From: Lewinellaceae bacterium | Lineage (GTDB): Bacteria > Bacteroidota > Bacteroidia > Chitinophagales > Saprospiraceae | Assembly: GCA_020636375.1 (NCBI GenBank) | Contig: JACJXZ010000012.1 | Span: 1 to 64,000, forward strand | DNA: 64,000 bases | Direction: 5' to 3' | Shown here: one piece after another, positions 5,867 through 16,200 of the stretch | Layout of the letters: every line of letters begins with the position of its first letter | How positions within the stretch are numbered: position 1 is the stretch's first letter | Program-made: the position numbers and the translations under genes | The notes under the pieces: generated by a model | Database searches by the model: none | What the model was told of the DNA's origin: nothing | Seen by the model: only the letters and a program-made list of their open reading frames with translations

Positions 5867-8668
5867 CTATTCTCTTATGATGGTTAAGGAGCTTTTCAGG
5901 GTGCGGTCGCCCATTTCCAGCACGTAGAAGTAGGCGCCGGCGGGCAGGGGTTTGCCTTTATGCGTCCCCTCCCAGTCGTTCTGATAATTGAGGCTTCGAT
6001 ACACCGTTTTTCCCCAGCGGTTGAAAACGGTGAGCTTGTACAGCCTGAATTTGGTGAGCAGGGGGAAAACGAGCCGGTCGTTCTGCCCGTCCCCGTTGGG
6101 CGTGATCACGGCAACAAGGGGGATCTCCACTTCCTCCAGGACGATCACTTCCACGAAGGTGGAATCCACATAACGGCAGCCCAGGCTGTCCTCCATCGCC
6201 ACCTGGTACCAGGTGCTGGAATCGGGCGAGGCTACCGGGTTGGGGATGTCGTAGCCGCTCAGGCTGAAGGGTTCCTCCAGCCAGTGGTAGGCCACTGCGC
6301 CGGAAGCCCGCAGTTCGGCGGATTGCCCCCGGGCGATGCAGGTGTCGGGCCCGGCGTCGGCCAGGCGGGGCATCACCTTTATTGTGTAGAAGGCCGTGTC
6401 GCCGGAGCAGGCGTTGGCGGCGATCAGCCCGTAGGTGGTGGTATGGATGGGGGCTGCCAGCGCTTCGGCGTCCATTACCGGAAGCAGCGTTCTACTGGTG
6501 TCGATCCATTCGATCCAGTCCGCCTCGATGCCCATCAGGGCGATGGTGTCGCCGGGGCAGGCCTCGTCAGCAGAGGCGAAGATTTCAGCAGCGATCTCTG
6601 GCAGATAGCGGGCGTCCAGGGCGTCCGTCCCGGTGCAGCCTTCGGCATTGGTGACGGAGAGGGCATACATCCCGCTCTGGCTGAGGGTGATCTGCCGCGT
6701 TGCCGCTCCGGTCGACCATTGGTAGGTATAGCCTTCCCCGGCGGGCCCTTCGAGGAGGAGGGTTTCGCCGGCGCAGAGTTCGGCATCGGGCCCGAGGGCC
6801 ACTGCGGGTTGCGGCAGGGCTCCCAGGCTTATGGTGTCGGCGGCGGAGCACCCTTCGGCATTGGTGGCGGTGAGGGCATAACTGCCGCCGGCGAAGGCGT
6901 AGCGTTGGGCTTCCGTCTGGCCGTCGTTCCAGGCGTAGGTGCAGCCCGGGCAGGCGGCGGAGAGGAGGAGGCTGTCGGAGGGGCAGAGGGTGGTGTCGGG
7001 GGGGAGGTCCAGAGCAGGGGTGGACAGGAGCGTAACCATTGCTTCATCACTGCCGGTACACCCATCGCCATTGGTAACCTGCACCTGATAAGCGCCGCTC
7101 TGAACAGGCACCAGCGCCGGGTCGGCCGCCCCTTCGATGAGTTGCCCGTCCAGGAACCACTGAAAGTTGCCGCCGGCAATCCCCGCTTCCAGCACTTCTA
7201 TCTCATTTTCACAAAACGACGCATCCCCGCCGAGTACGGGCTCGGGCACTTCGGTATTGTCTTCCAGGCTGAAGCTCCTGCTCTCGGTGCAGCCGTTGGC
7301 GTCGGTAAGGGTGAAGGCGTAGGCGCCGGGGGACAGGTTCGTTGCCGTATTATCAGCCAGCATATCGTCGTGCGCCCAGCTGTAGGCATAGGGCGGCAGC
7401 CCGCCGGAGGCTGTCAGGGCGATACTGCCATTCGCTTCCCGGCAACGCGGTGCCGCCAGGGCCACATCGCCTATACTCAGATCGTAGGGTTCCGGGATCT
7501 CTACCTCCACCTCCAGTTGATTGTTGCACCCCCGGAAATCGACGATGTAGAGCGTTCCGTTGACGGCAGTGTTGTAGTTATCGAACTCCAGCGTTCCGGC
7601 CTGTTCGTTGAGCTGCTGCCCGCCGTCGAATACCCAGCTCCAGCTCGCGATCTCATTCGGGCTTTCCGCGCTCAGGCTCACCCGGTTGGGCTGGCAGATG
7701 TCATTTTCCAGCAGCGGCAGGGCAATGGGCTCGTCGTACACCATGATCTCGAAGCTCTTGCTGTCCGTCTGGTAGCCGTCGGAGACGGTCAGCGTGGCGG
7801 TGTACGTTCCGCTTTGCTCGTAGGTGTGGGTGGGGCTGGGCTCGGTGCTGGAGTTGCCGTCGCCGAAGTCCCAGCTCCAGCTTTCGATGCCGGCCCCGGC
7901 GGTGGAGGCATCGAGGAAGTCTACCTGGAAGGGGGCGCAGCCGGCGGCGGTGTTGGGGTGGCCGTTGCAGGTGGCGTCGCAGAGGAGGAGGGGGCAGGGG
8001 GCGGAGGGGATGGAGAAGGACACTACTTGGCTACAACTATATTCGTCCGTAACGGTTAACAGGTAATCATCCCCGGCGGGTAAATCTTCTATTGTATTTC
8101 CCGTACTTCCGTCATACCATTGATAAAAAAATGCAGTGCCGGGAACCGTTGGCTCCACCAAAATGCTACCTGTATTTGCTACGCAGGTATCCGCTCCAAT
8201 ATTGGCGTTGATAGCCAGGCTGGGAGTAGTAGCGTTTATAGAGGATATCAGGTTTTTTCCATTATTGCTGTAAATTCCTCCTCCCGGATAGGCCGGTGTC
8301 GTTTCGAAAGTGACTTCAACCTCTGTGACCACGCATCCACTTTCAAGCTGAATGTAGAATTTCAGTTCGTCTCCTTCGGCGTAGCCCGGATAAGTGGAAT
8401 CCATGCCTCGAACCTGGAATATGGTATTAAATCCCAGCCATTGCGATTCTCCTGCACAGACCCATTCTCCCGGGGAGGCTTCATATACCGCTATCAGAAA
8501 AGCTCCGAACAATGGTTCCCCGTCCAGGGTTACCGGGGTGCCTTGCAATAAGTACACATAAGCACTGTTGGAAGACGAAGACAGTACACCACAAAATGAA
8601 GACTGTCCGGATGCCCCAGTGTTCGCCAGGAAAAGCAGTGGTAATAAAAAGGTGGTTACATACTTCAT
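5867..8668 (-). CDS. PKD-domain protein with type-B T9SS (CHU_C) C-terminus
   Basis: 933 residues with a signal peptide (about 1-21). Around residues 240-310 a PKD domain is visible (FQVDFLDASTAGAG, SWDFGDGNSS, GTYTATLTVSDG). It is followed by repeated Ig/SprB-like modules with CTGSD, CTGTDALDA and GCSAADTISL motifs, each about 75-90 residues. The last 85 residues contain VITPNGDGQNDRLVF and KLTVFNRWGKTVY, diagnostic of the gliding-motility-associated C-terminal domain, which directs secretion and attachment through the T9SS. It is probably a surface adhesin or sticky filament. Its PorP/SprF-like partner follows 2 nt downstream, and another T9SS cargo gene ends 13 nt upstream. Confidence 0.88.
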   Translation of the reverse strand: MKYVTTFLLPLLFLANTGASGQSSFCGVLSSSSNSAYVYLLQGTPVTLDGEPLFGAFLIAVYEASPGEWVCAGESQWLGFNTIFQVRGMDSTYPGYAEGDELKFYIQLESGCVVTEVEVTFETTPAYPGGGIYSNNGKNLISSINATTPSLAINANIGADTCVANTGSILVEPTVPGTAFFYQWYDGSTGNTIEDLPAGDDYLLTVTDEYSCSQVVSFSIPSAPCPLLLCDATCNGHPNTAAGCAPFQVDFLDASTAGAGIESWSWDFGDGNSSTEPSPTHTYEQSGTYTATLTVSDGYQTDSKSFEIMVYDEPIALPLLENDICQPNRVSLSAESPNEIASWSWVFDGGQQLNEQAGTLEFDNYNTAVNGTLYIVDFRGCNNQLEVEVEIPEPYDLSIGDVALAAPRCREANGSIALTASGGLPPYAYSWAHDDMLADNTATNLSPGAYAFTLTDANGCTESRSFSLEDNTEVPEPVLGGDASFCENEIEVLEAGIAGGNFQWFLDGQLIEGAADPALVPVQSGAYQVQVTNGDGCTGSDEAMVTLLSTPALDLPPDTTLCPSDSLLLSAACPGCTYAWNDGQTEAQRYAFAGGSYALTATNAEGCSAADTISLGALPQPAVALGPDAELCAGETLLLEGPAGEGYTYQWSTGAATRQITLSQSGMYALSVTNAEGCTGTDALDARYLPEIAAEIFASADEACPGDTIALMGIEADWIEWIDTSRTLLPVMDAEALAAPIHTTTYGLIAANACSGDTAFYTIKVMPRLADAGPDTCIARGQSAELRASGAVAYHWLEEPFSLSGYDIPNPVASPDSSTWYQVAMEDSLGCRYVDSTFVEVIVLEEVEIPLVAVITPNGDGQNDRLVFPLLTKFRLYKLTVFNRWGKTVYRSLNYQNDWEGTHKGKPLPAGAYFYVLEMGDRTLKSSLTIIRE

Positions 8669-8681
8669 TCGACATCGGATT

Positions 8682-11600
8682 TTATGGCGCCAGAATTACC
8701 CTTTCAGTAAAAACACCACTTTCGGCCCTGACTTTCAGGTAATAAACACCGGCAGGAAGATCTCCCAGGTGCAGATCCAGCTGATGCGTACCTCCGTTCA
8801 GAGATGGCCACTCATAAAACTGGTGCCGCTTGCCTTTTAGGTCAAAAAGTGAAACTTGGGCATTATCTTGATGGGGTAGGAAAATACTCAGGCTCAACGT
8901 GTGTCTTGCCGGATTGGGAAAAACGCTGCACTTCAAGGTTGGCGTTGTTTCAACATTGGCCTCCGAAACCCTCAGGTCGTTTATTTCATATACTGTGTGA
9001 GGGAGAAAGGCATTCTCATGAGTTTTGAAAGTGAAATCTAAGGTTTCAATTCTCCCTGAAGTGTTGCACCATATTTTAGCATTGAATGGCTCCTCTTCGA
9101 TCATCCCCTCCACAGGTTCCGTTTGTGGCATGTCGCCGGAAATCGTCATTATTAGATTAAAGCCGGTGAACAGATGGGACCCCACAACTTGGCCTTCCTC
9201 GTTGAAAAATGCGATTTCATCTCCTGGTTGGAGCAGAGGGTTCAACAGCTCGCTGGATATCTTGATCCAACTACTGTTTTCAAGCGGCTGCATTGGCATT
9301 CTGAAGAAGACACAGCCATTTTCAAAGTATTTTTCTTCCGGGCTGCGGTAGGAAAAAGAACCGTCGGTGCATACCTTCAGGATATACCCCTTGCCGGCTT
9401 CCATAAGGAAATCGGTATCGCCGTTTGGGTTAGTAGCGCCGCAGAAAAAGAAATAAAACTTTGGTATAAAACTATTATTCGGGTATATGTACTGGATTTG
9501 GTTGATATTTTCAATAGCAGTTGGTTCAAATACCTGTTCAACATACTCGGGGTTTTCAAAGGGGTAAAAGATGTAATTGCTGAAAGGAGTTGTTCCGTTT
9601 GTTTCAAAGGCGACAACATCCTTTAACAAGTCAGGGTCCGATTTTTCACCACAGAAGGTTAAGGTTGTTGCACTTGAGGAGACTACCCGATAGCCGTCAA
9701 CCGTATTCCACTCTTTGATTATTGAGAAGCTGGGGTCATTGGGGTCTGTATATCCAGGTGCATAGTTTTGCATCTGGTCATTGGAAATGACATCAATTAC
9801 ATCTTTGAAATTTTCGTCAATCAGATAAAACATACTAGGATCGTTGGGAACCACATTAGAGGAAATATAGCTTACACCTTCAGGAACTTCTACTTCAAAA
9901 CAGTCCAGCACAGTGCTGTTGCACTGAATTTCCAGGTTAAATGCACTGGAGGCACCGCCGGAGTAGGTGTCAACAACAATGTAATATTCCCCCGGTGGCA
10001 TTGCCGGAATAACCACTCCCTCCGGAATGAGGCCAGATTTATTACTGGACCAGCCTTCACGGCAGGCACTAGGGCTGCAGGCATCCAGAATATAGAGGTT
10101 GAGGTTTTCACTGAAACCGTCCAGATTGATGATCACGTCCTGTAGGTCTTCCGTATTGTTAAACCGGTAAATAACTTCCGGGCCCGTATTGAAAGAAAGG
10201 CAACTGCCCCATTTTTCAATACAATCTATACCAGTATTGGTATGGCCGGTTATTGGGGTATTACAAAGGATCTCTTCTCCATTGGTACAAAGGGTGGAAG
10301 AAAAACACGGAGGCGTCTGAGGCCCCCCCCCATCATGGCAGTATAAAGAAAGAGTAAAATCACTGGTATTTTCAGTTTTATATTCATCTACGAGTATATA
10401 GTAATATTTATCAGGGAGGATGTTGACTTCGATCTGTTCCAATTCCAACCCTGATTCTGTGCTGGAGGTTATGCACAATTCCCGGTTACCCTGCTCCAAC
10501 AGGAACAGGTCGAGGTCCTGGCTCTCCGGTTGCAACCGGATGGTGACATAGCCTCCCTCATCGGATTTAAAACGATAAAGTTTCTCGTTTCCCGGATAGT
10601 ATCCTTCGGAACAAGGGTAAGCGGAGGCCTCAGCACAACCTGTATTGGTATGGCCGGTGATGATACCGTCACATTGGATGGTGGTGGCAGAGCAGGAGAG
10701 ACTGCCTGGGTTGAACTGGCCACACTCCAGGGATAGGTCGTAGGTGCTTTCATAACCGAGGTATCCTTCTACAAATATGAAATAATCTCCCATAGGCAGT
10801 TCCTGGTACACTATCACCTCCGGGCTTGTTCCTGTGCGTTCACTTTTGGCGATGCAGTGGTCCTTATCGCATTCATCCATAAGCAGCAGCTCCAGGTCGT
10901 CCTGCAGGTTATCCATACAGATCCGGACATCCTGAGTGGCCGGATTATTGAACGAATAGATCATTTCCGGACCGTTGACCAGGTTGGAAAAGCAGTTGTA
11001 GCTGATGGCTTCCGATATGCCATTGGAATTAGACTGGCCAGTGAGTACCACGGGACAACTAATGGTGATGGGGTCGTCGCAATCTGGCTCTATGATCCTG
11101 AGGCGTTCGATACGCTGAATAGCGCTATTGGCGAAATTTCCCTGAAAAGTGTTCTCTGTATCAGGAAAAACTGGGTTGATAAAGAACTGGCTGTGGAAAT
11201 CTACTATCAACTGATTGGGCGTATACTCCACTCCATTCTTAAATACTTTTACCTTGATCTGTTCGCCGGCTTCAAAACCATCGTCGGCTCCGGCGGCCGA
11301 TTCTCCGCAGGCGGACAGGAAGAAACCGCCATCGGAGGAAGGGGGAAAAGGTTGAGCATCCGTGCACATCAGGCTGCCGTCTTCTGCCTGGTAGAAAATG
11401 CCGATCCAATCGCCTTCTTCCAATGGGGTGCCGTCCCCCATATCGCTGCTGAAATAGTCGTATTGAATGTGTACGAGTTGGATGTTGCCGTTGTTGTTGC
11501 AGGATATAGGCCAGGGAGCACTTCCACTTTGACCGGAACAAGAAGCAGGAGGTTGTACCTCGATATCCATAAGCGTACAACCGGGATCGCTATCATCAAC

Positions 11601-13184
11601 AATATTAATGTTGAGGCTGCCATTAGAAATGAGAAATCCATTGCCATTATTATCAATTTCTATCGGTTGCCCAAATAAAATATTGCTCAGGTTCACATCG
11701 CCGAAAATGGAATACGTGGCAGAAAGATTATTGCCGACAGGGTTAACCGAAAATACAAAAGTGTCGTCTAAGCTGTCGTCCGAAGTATTTGAATTATTGC
11801 AGGAAGAAATAGCCAGTCCAGAGTCATTGATAGAACATCCTGCCGTTTGAATGTCTCCCAAAAAGAAACGCACTGCCCCAAATTCATCATCTAAATTTCC
11901 GATATTTCCAGAAATGATGAAGCGATCTCCGTTCTGAATGAAAGCATTTCGAGATTGGAAATTATATCTTGGCGCTGATACTATTGTTGAACCAGAATTG
12001 CCAAAGGAAGTATCCAATGTACCGTCCTGATTAAGGCGAAAAGCAACGATTTTCGACTCAACGTTTGAAATAATATCTGTTGCCGCCAATAGTATTTTCC
12101 CATCATTCTGAATGACAGCAGAGGTCAAAAATTCAGTATCCCCGAAAATTGTAGCAATTCCCTGGACTCCAAAAGAATTAATTGTGTTGCCATTGACATC
12201 CAATTTTACCACCGTCAATTCTAACCCGGATGTTCCGAATGTCCAATATGTTCTTCCTACAGCAATTATGGAGTTATCTGCGAGTACTTTCAAATCCATC
12301 AAATATCCACTGTCGCCCTCGTCATCACCTGTTTCTATGAAGGCAATGCCCGGTAAATCCGAACCAATATTGCCGAAAGAGAGGTCCCTTCCTCCATCTT
12401 CGAACAACCTGATAAGAATAAATTTGGGTTCTGATGTATAGGAGTATCCTCCAAGAATGATTTTCCCGTCGCTTTGAAAACCTATTGAAGTCAAAACATC
12501 GTCAATCCTGACGCCAGGGGATAATACGTCGAAAATATTTAGTGTGACTACGCCATTGTTTCCAAAGCTGTTATCAGGCGAACCATCCAAATTGAGCCGA
12601 AGAATGTAATAATCTTCACTGGTGTTAGACCGGTTCAGGAAAGTCCCGGCTACATAAATCTTGTCATTAAATACGCTCATCCTCGACACATCGTCTTCAC
12701 TTCCGCTAAAGACATCGATCAAAATGGCTCCATTGATACCGAACGACAAATCCGGTGAGCCATCGCTATTTAATTTAGCGACCATGATGTCTTCTTGGGT
12801 AGCCTGCTGATAACTGTACCCTGCTAACAGAATTTTGCCGTTTGCCAGGAAAACAGCATCTCTGCCCGAATCTTTGGTCCCATAATTTAGAATCAGGCGC
12901 CCCTGATTGCCAAATTCATTGTCAAAATCACCATCAGCAGAGTGCTTGGAGAGTACCATGGATGTCAACGGGAAATCGTTAGTTGCCCCAATAAATAGGA
13001 AGTCACCTGTTTGCTCGTTTTGGACAATAGCCGATAGGTTTTCAACACCATTAGGATTGGCATCGGCAATTAGGATGCCATTATCTCCAAAACTTACATC
13101 GACCACTCCTGGCGATTGAGTGAATGCGTTAACAGTAGATACAAGGATTCCAACTGCTAACCAAAAAACTATTTTACGTTTCAT
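8682..13184 (-). CDS. Giant T9SS cargo with delta-60 repeats
   Basis: 1500 residues with a signal peptide (about 1-23). Residues 28-440 hold about seven delta-60-type beta-propeller repeats (DVSFGDNG, PDLSFGINGA, PDNSFGNNGVV, IILGGYSY). Two to three PPC-like domains follow (CITGHTNTG, GPEVIYRFNN, GEYYIVVDTY). Residues about 1150-1400 form a module that also occurs in the neighbouring 13208-18514 product (GVSYISSN, SNDQMQNY, MEAGKGYILKV). The final 85 residues (CSVFPNPARHTLSLSI, LPAGVYYLKVRAESG) are a type-A T9SS sorting domain. It is exported to the surface or medium; the ligand is unknown. The gene is in tandem with its partial paralogue, 23 nt apart. Confidence 0.85.
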   Translation of the reverse strand: MKRKIVFWLAVGILVSTVNAFTQSPGVVDVSFGDNGILIADANPNGVENLSAIVQNEQTGDFLFIGATNDFPLTSMVLSKHSADGDFDNEFGNQGRLILNYGTKDSGRDAVFLANGKILLAGYSYQQATQEDIMVAKLNSDGSPDLSFGINGAILIDVFSGSEDDVSRMSVFNDKIYVAGTFLNRSNTSEDYYILRLNLDGSPDNSFGNNGVVTLNIFDVLSPGVRIDDVLTSIGFQSDGKIILGGYSYTSEPKFILIRLFEDGGRDLSFGNIGSDLPGIAFIETGDDEGDSGYLMDLKVLADNSIIAVGRTYWTFGTSGLELTVVKLDVNGNTINSFGVQGIATIFGDTEFLTSAVIQNDGKILLAATDIISNVESKIVAFRLNQDGTLDTSFGNSGSTIVSAPRYNFQSRNAFIQNGDRFIISGNIGNLDDEFGAVRFFLGDIQTAGCSINDSGLAISSCNNSNTSDDSLDDTFVFSVNPVGNNLSATYSIFGDVNLSNILFGQPIEIDNNGNGFLISNGSLNINIVDDSDPGCTLMDIEVQPPASCSGQSGSAPWPISCNNNGNIQLVHIQYDYFSSDMGDGTPLEEGDWIGIFYQAEDGSLMCTDAQPFPPSSDGGFFLSACGESAAGADDGFEAGEQIKVKVFKNGVEYTPNQLIVDFHSQFFINPVFPDTENTFQGNFANSAIQRIERLRIIEPDCDDPITISCPVVLTGQSNSNGISEAISYNCFSNLVNGPEMIYSFNNPATQDVRICMDNLQDDLELLLMDECDKDHCIAKSERTGTSPEVIVYQELPMGDYFIFVEGYLGYESTYDLSLECGQFNPGSLSCSATTIQCDGIITGHTNTGCAEASAYPCSEGYYPGNEKLYRFKSDEGGYVTIRLQPESQDLDLFLLEQGNRELCITSSTESGLELEQIEVNILPDKYYYILVDEYKTENTSDFTLSLYCHDGGGPQTPPCFSSTLCTNGEEILCNTPITGHTNTGIDCIEKWGSCLSFNTGPEVIYRFNNTEDLQDVIINLDGFSENLNLYILDACSPSACREGWSSNKSGLIPEGVVIPAMPPGEYYIVVDTYSGGASSAFNLEIQCNSTVLDCFEVEVPEGVSYISSNVVPNDPSMFYLIDENFKDVIDVISNDQMQNYAPGYTDPNDPSFSIIKEWNTVDGYRVVSSSATTLTFCGEKSDPDLLKDVVAFETNGTTPFSNYIFYPFENPEYVEQVFEPTAIENINQIQYIYPNNSFIPKFYFFFCGATNPNGDTDFLMEAGKGYILKVCTDGSFSYRSPEEKYFENGCVFFRMPMQPLENSSWIKISSELLNPLLQPGDEIAFFNEEGQVVGSHLFTGFNLIMTISGDMPQTEPVEGMIEEEPFNAKIWCNTSGRIETLDFTFKTHENAFLPHTVYEINDLRVSEANVETTPTLKCSVFPNPARHTLSLSIFLPHQDNAQVSLFDLKGKRHQFYEWPSLNGGTHQLDLHLGDLPAGVYYLKVRAESGVFTERVILAP

Positions 13185-13207
13185 TGTCGCGTTTTTTTAA
13201 AAGTAGA

Positions 13208-16200
13208 TTATCTACTGATGATTACTCTGACAATAGAAATACCCACGTCACTTTTTATTTTCAGCAAGTATACTCCTGCCGGAAAAGACCCCAAGGCAAT
13301 TGGTAGTTGGTAATCTCCACGAGGTATAGGTATTTGGTTGAATTGATCAACCACCATTCCATTCGAAGTAAGCAGTGAAACGTCAATATCCAAAGGTTGG
13401 TACAACCACAGCGATAAGGTAAGACTTTCTTGAGCTGGGTTTGGGAATACATCACATTTCATCCCTCCTTCCCTTTCCAGAGAAGCAAGTTGGATTTTAT
13501 CGAGGTTATATACAACTCCCGGAATGAAAATATTAGGTCTTTCCCTGAACTCCATAAATGCCTTTTTTAAGGTACTTTTTTCCTTTTGCCATATTTTCAT
13601 TACCAAAGGCTGTCCCGGTTTTAAGCCAATCGGCTGATCTGTCAACTCCGCCGCCTGCCCGATCAGAGTTGCCACTGTATTAAACCCTCTAAAAATAGCT
13701 GATCCTACCAACCTGCCATCCGGCGCAAAGAAACCGATTTCGTCCCCAGCCTCAAGATATTTGGACAATAATGCAGCAGGCATCCTGATCCAACTGCTGT
13801 TGTCTAGAGGCGCTAATGGCAGGCGAAAATATTGGCATCCGTTATCAAAGAAAACCTGTGTGTTCCGATAGGAAAATTCCTGGTCGTGAATAACTTTCAG
13901 TATGTATCCTTTACCCGGCGTCATAATGAAATTCTCACCTGTGCCAAAGGGGAAAAAATAAGTTTGAAAGGGTAAGCCCGAATTGGAAGGATGCTGATAG
14001 CGTATTTGAAACAGCCCATCGGTTTCCATGAAAGCATCCAGCACAGGCTGGGCCACATCAAATGGATAGAATATGTAATGTTCCAGAACAGTATTTCCCT
14101 CTTTGGCGACCACATCTTTAGTCAGTGTAGGATCTACCTGTTCACCACAGATCCGGATGTTTGATGGTGAGCTGGAGACTATCTTGTATCCATCCACTAC
14201 TTCCCACTCGCGCCAGGCGTTTGGGTCATTTGGTTCGGTAAACCCTGGTATAAATGACTCCATTTCGTCATTGCTGAACATTTCGATCACTCCTTCGTAC
14301 TGGGCGCTATTCAGGATGGAGAATAAGTCTGCATTGTCGGGTATGATGTTAGACGAAATATAACTTACTCCCTGTGGCACATCGATATCGATGCATTTTA
14401 TGGTTTCAACGAGCGAAATGGCCGAATTGGCAAAGCCCCCGGTGAAAGCTTCCTCAGCGTCGGGAAATACAGCATTGATCGACCCTATAGGATGATACTC
14501 CACGTGCAATTCTTCAGGGCTGTATTCTATCCCATTTTTCAAAACTTTCAATTTGAAAGGTTCTGCGGGTTCAAAACCATCATCTGCCCCTGGCACTGAT
14601 TCTGCACAAGCATTTAATATCAATCCATTACCGTCGTTTGAGAACTGGACCGCATCTGTTGCGATGAGGTTTCCTTCATCGGTTTCGTAAAACACGCCAA
14701 TCCAGTCGCCTTCCTCAAGTTCGAAGCCTTCAATATCACTCTCAAACTGATCGTACAGGATGTGGATAAGCTGAATATCCCCATTATTATTACAAGCTGT
14801 TGTCCAGGGTGGACCGGTACAATCAGGCAGCGGCTGCGTGCAATCCCAGATCTCTTCCCATATTGTGAATTCATTTAACAACCCCTCCAAGTAAGGAGGG
14901 TCATAATCTGACATAAAAGAAAGGAAACTGGTTCCCAGTAGTGTTCCGCTGCAAGCGTAGTACCTGTTGGAAACGGTATCAATATTAATATTATCAGAAA
15001 TGCAAAGAATAACATCCCCGTCTGCATTTTCCAGACGGCTTACTGTGTAGTTCTCCTGATAGCTGATTTGCCCGCAATCCGGATAACCGGGATCGTGCAA
15101 CTCGATCTCATCCTGTAGCCATTCCATACACAGGATTTCATCTGGGGCCGCCGGACAGCTCGGTAGCTCACAGGCATCTCCCACTCCATCTCCATTACCA
15201 TCCTCCTGGCCGGGGTTAGGAGTGTAGGGGCAGTTGTCATCGGCATCGGCGATGCCGTCGTCGTCGGCGTCTACGGAGCAGGAGGGCAACGGCTGGCTGC
15301 AATCCCAAACCTCCACCTTATCGGAAAGGCTAATTGCAAAAACCTGGTTATCACAGGTCCGTGTTATGCTTCCGGTATTCGGGTCAACGGACAGCATGCA
15401 GCTTTCGAGCAACACACCACTACAATCATAGAACTCTTCTACACCATCCAGGCATTCGCCCCAGGCTATTCCAATCACCTGGCCCCCTGAAGAAGTCGAG
15501 TAGGTGGAAACGGTAGCGAAGGGAGGTATGCCTCCGTTTACAGGACAAAGGATCCCCTCACAGTATTCCTGGTAGTTATCCGCCAGCTTGTTTTGTAGCC
15601 AATTCAGGCACAGAACTTCATCGGCGTTGACCGGACAGGAAGACAGGTCTGCATCCTGGATATTCAGCGTATAATCCTCCACCATGCCGTAGTCGAATAC
15701 CTCGCAGGGGGCCGGGTAACTTCCCGCCTTCATGCTGACCCGCATTCGCGTTTGGCCGGTGGCGGCATTTGCAGGGATGGGCAGTTCCACTACCTGCGTA
15801 CTGCTCAGGTTGGAACCACCGGCGACTGTAGTTTCAAAAAACTCCTCACCAGGGTCATCAAAGTCCAGGTCCTGGTTGAAATCCACCCATCCTCTGAGGT
15901 ATAGGGTTTCTGTTTCCGCTCCGGAGAGCGTATTTACCGTCAGCGTATGGCTCAGCCCCTTCCGGAGGGTGGCGGTAGCGCCGGTATACCATTGATAGCC
16001 GTTGAAAACATCCTGGCAACCCTGGCAGTCCTGGCAGTCTCCGGAAATATTCTGTATGCCTCCCAGTTCTATACCCGATATGGTCGCGTAATGCGGAAAC
16101 CGGGCTACGGAATAACAGGCATCCGTAAAGTAATCATTGTTGCATTCGGTAGTCGACGCCAAAAAGCTACCGGAATAGCCGGAAAAGCCATTGCTGCATA

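Noticed and set aside
5960..8059. 699-codon plus-strand frame
   Set aside because: Antisense to the PKD/CHU_C protein gene, which has clear domains and a signal peptide.
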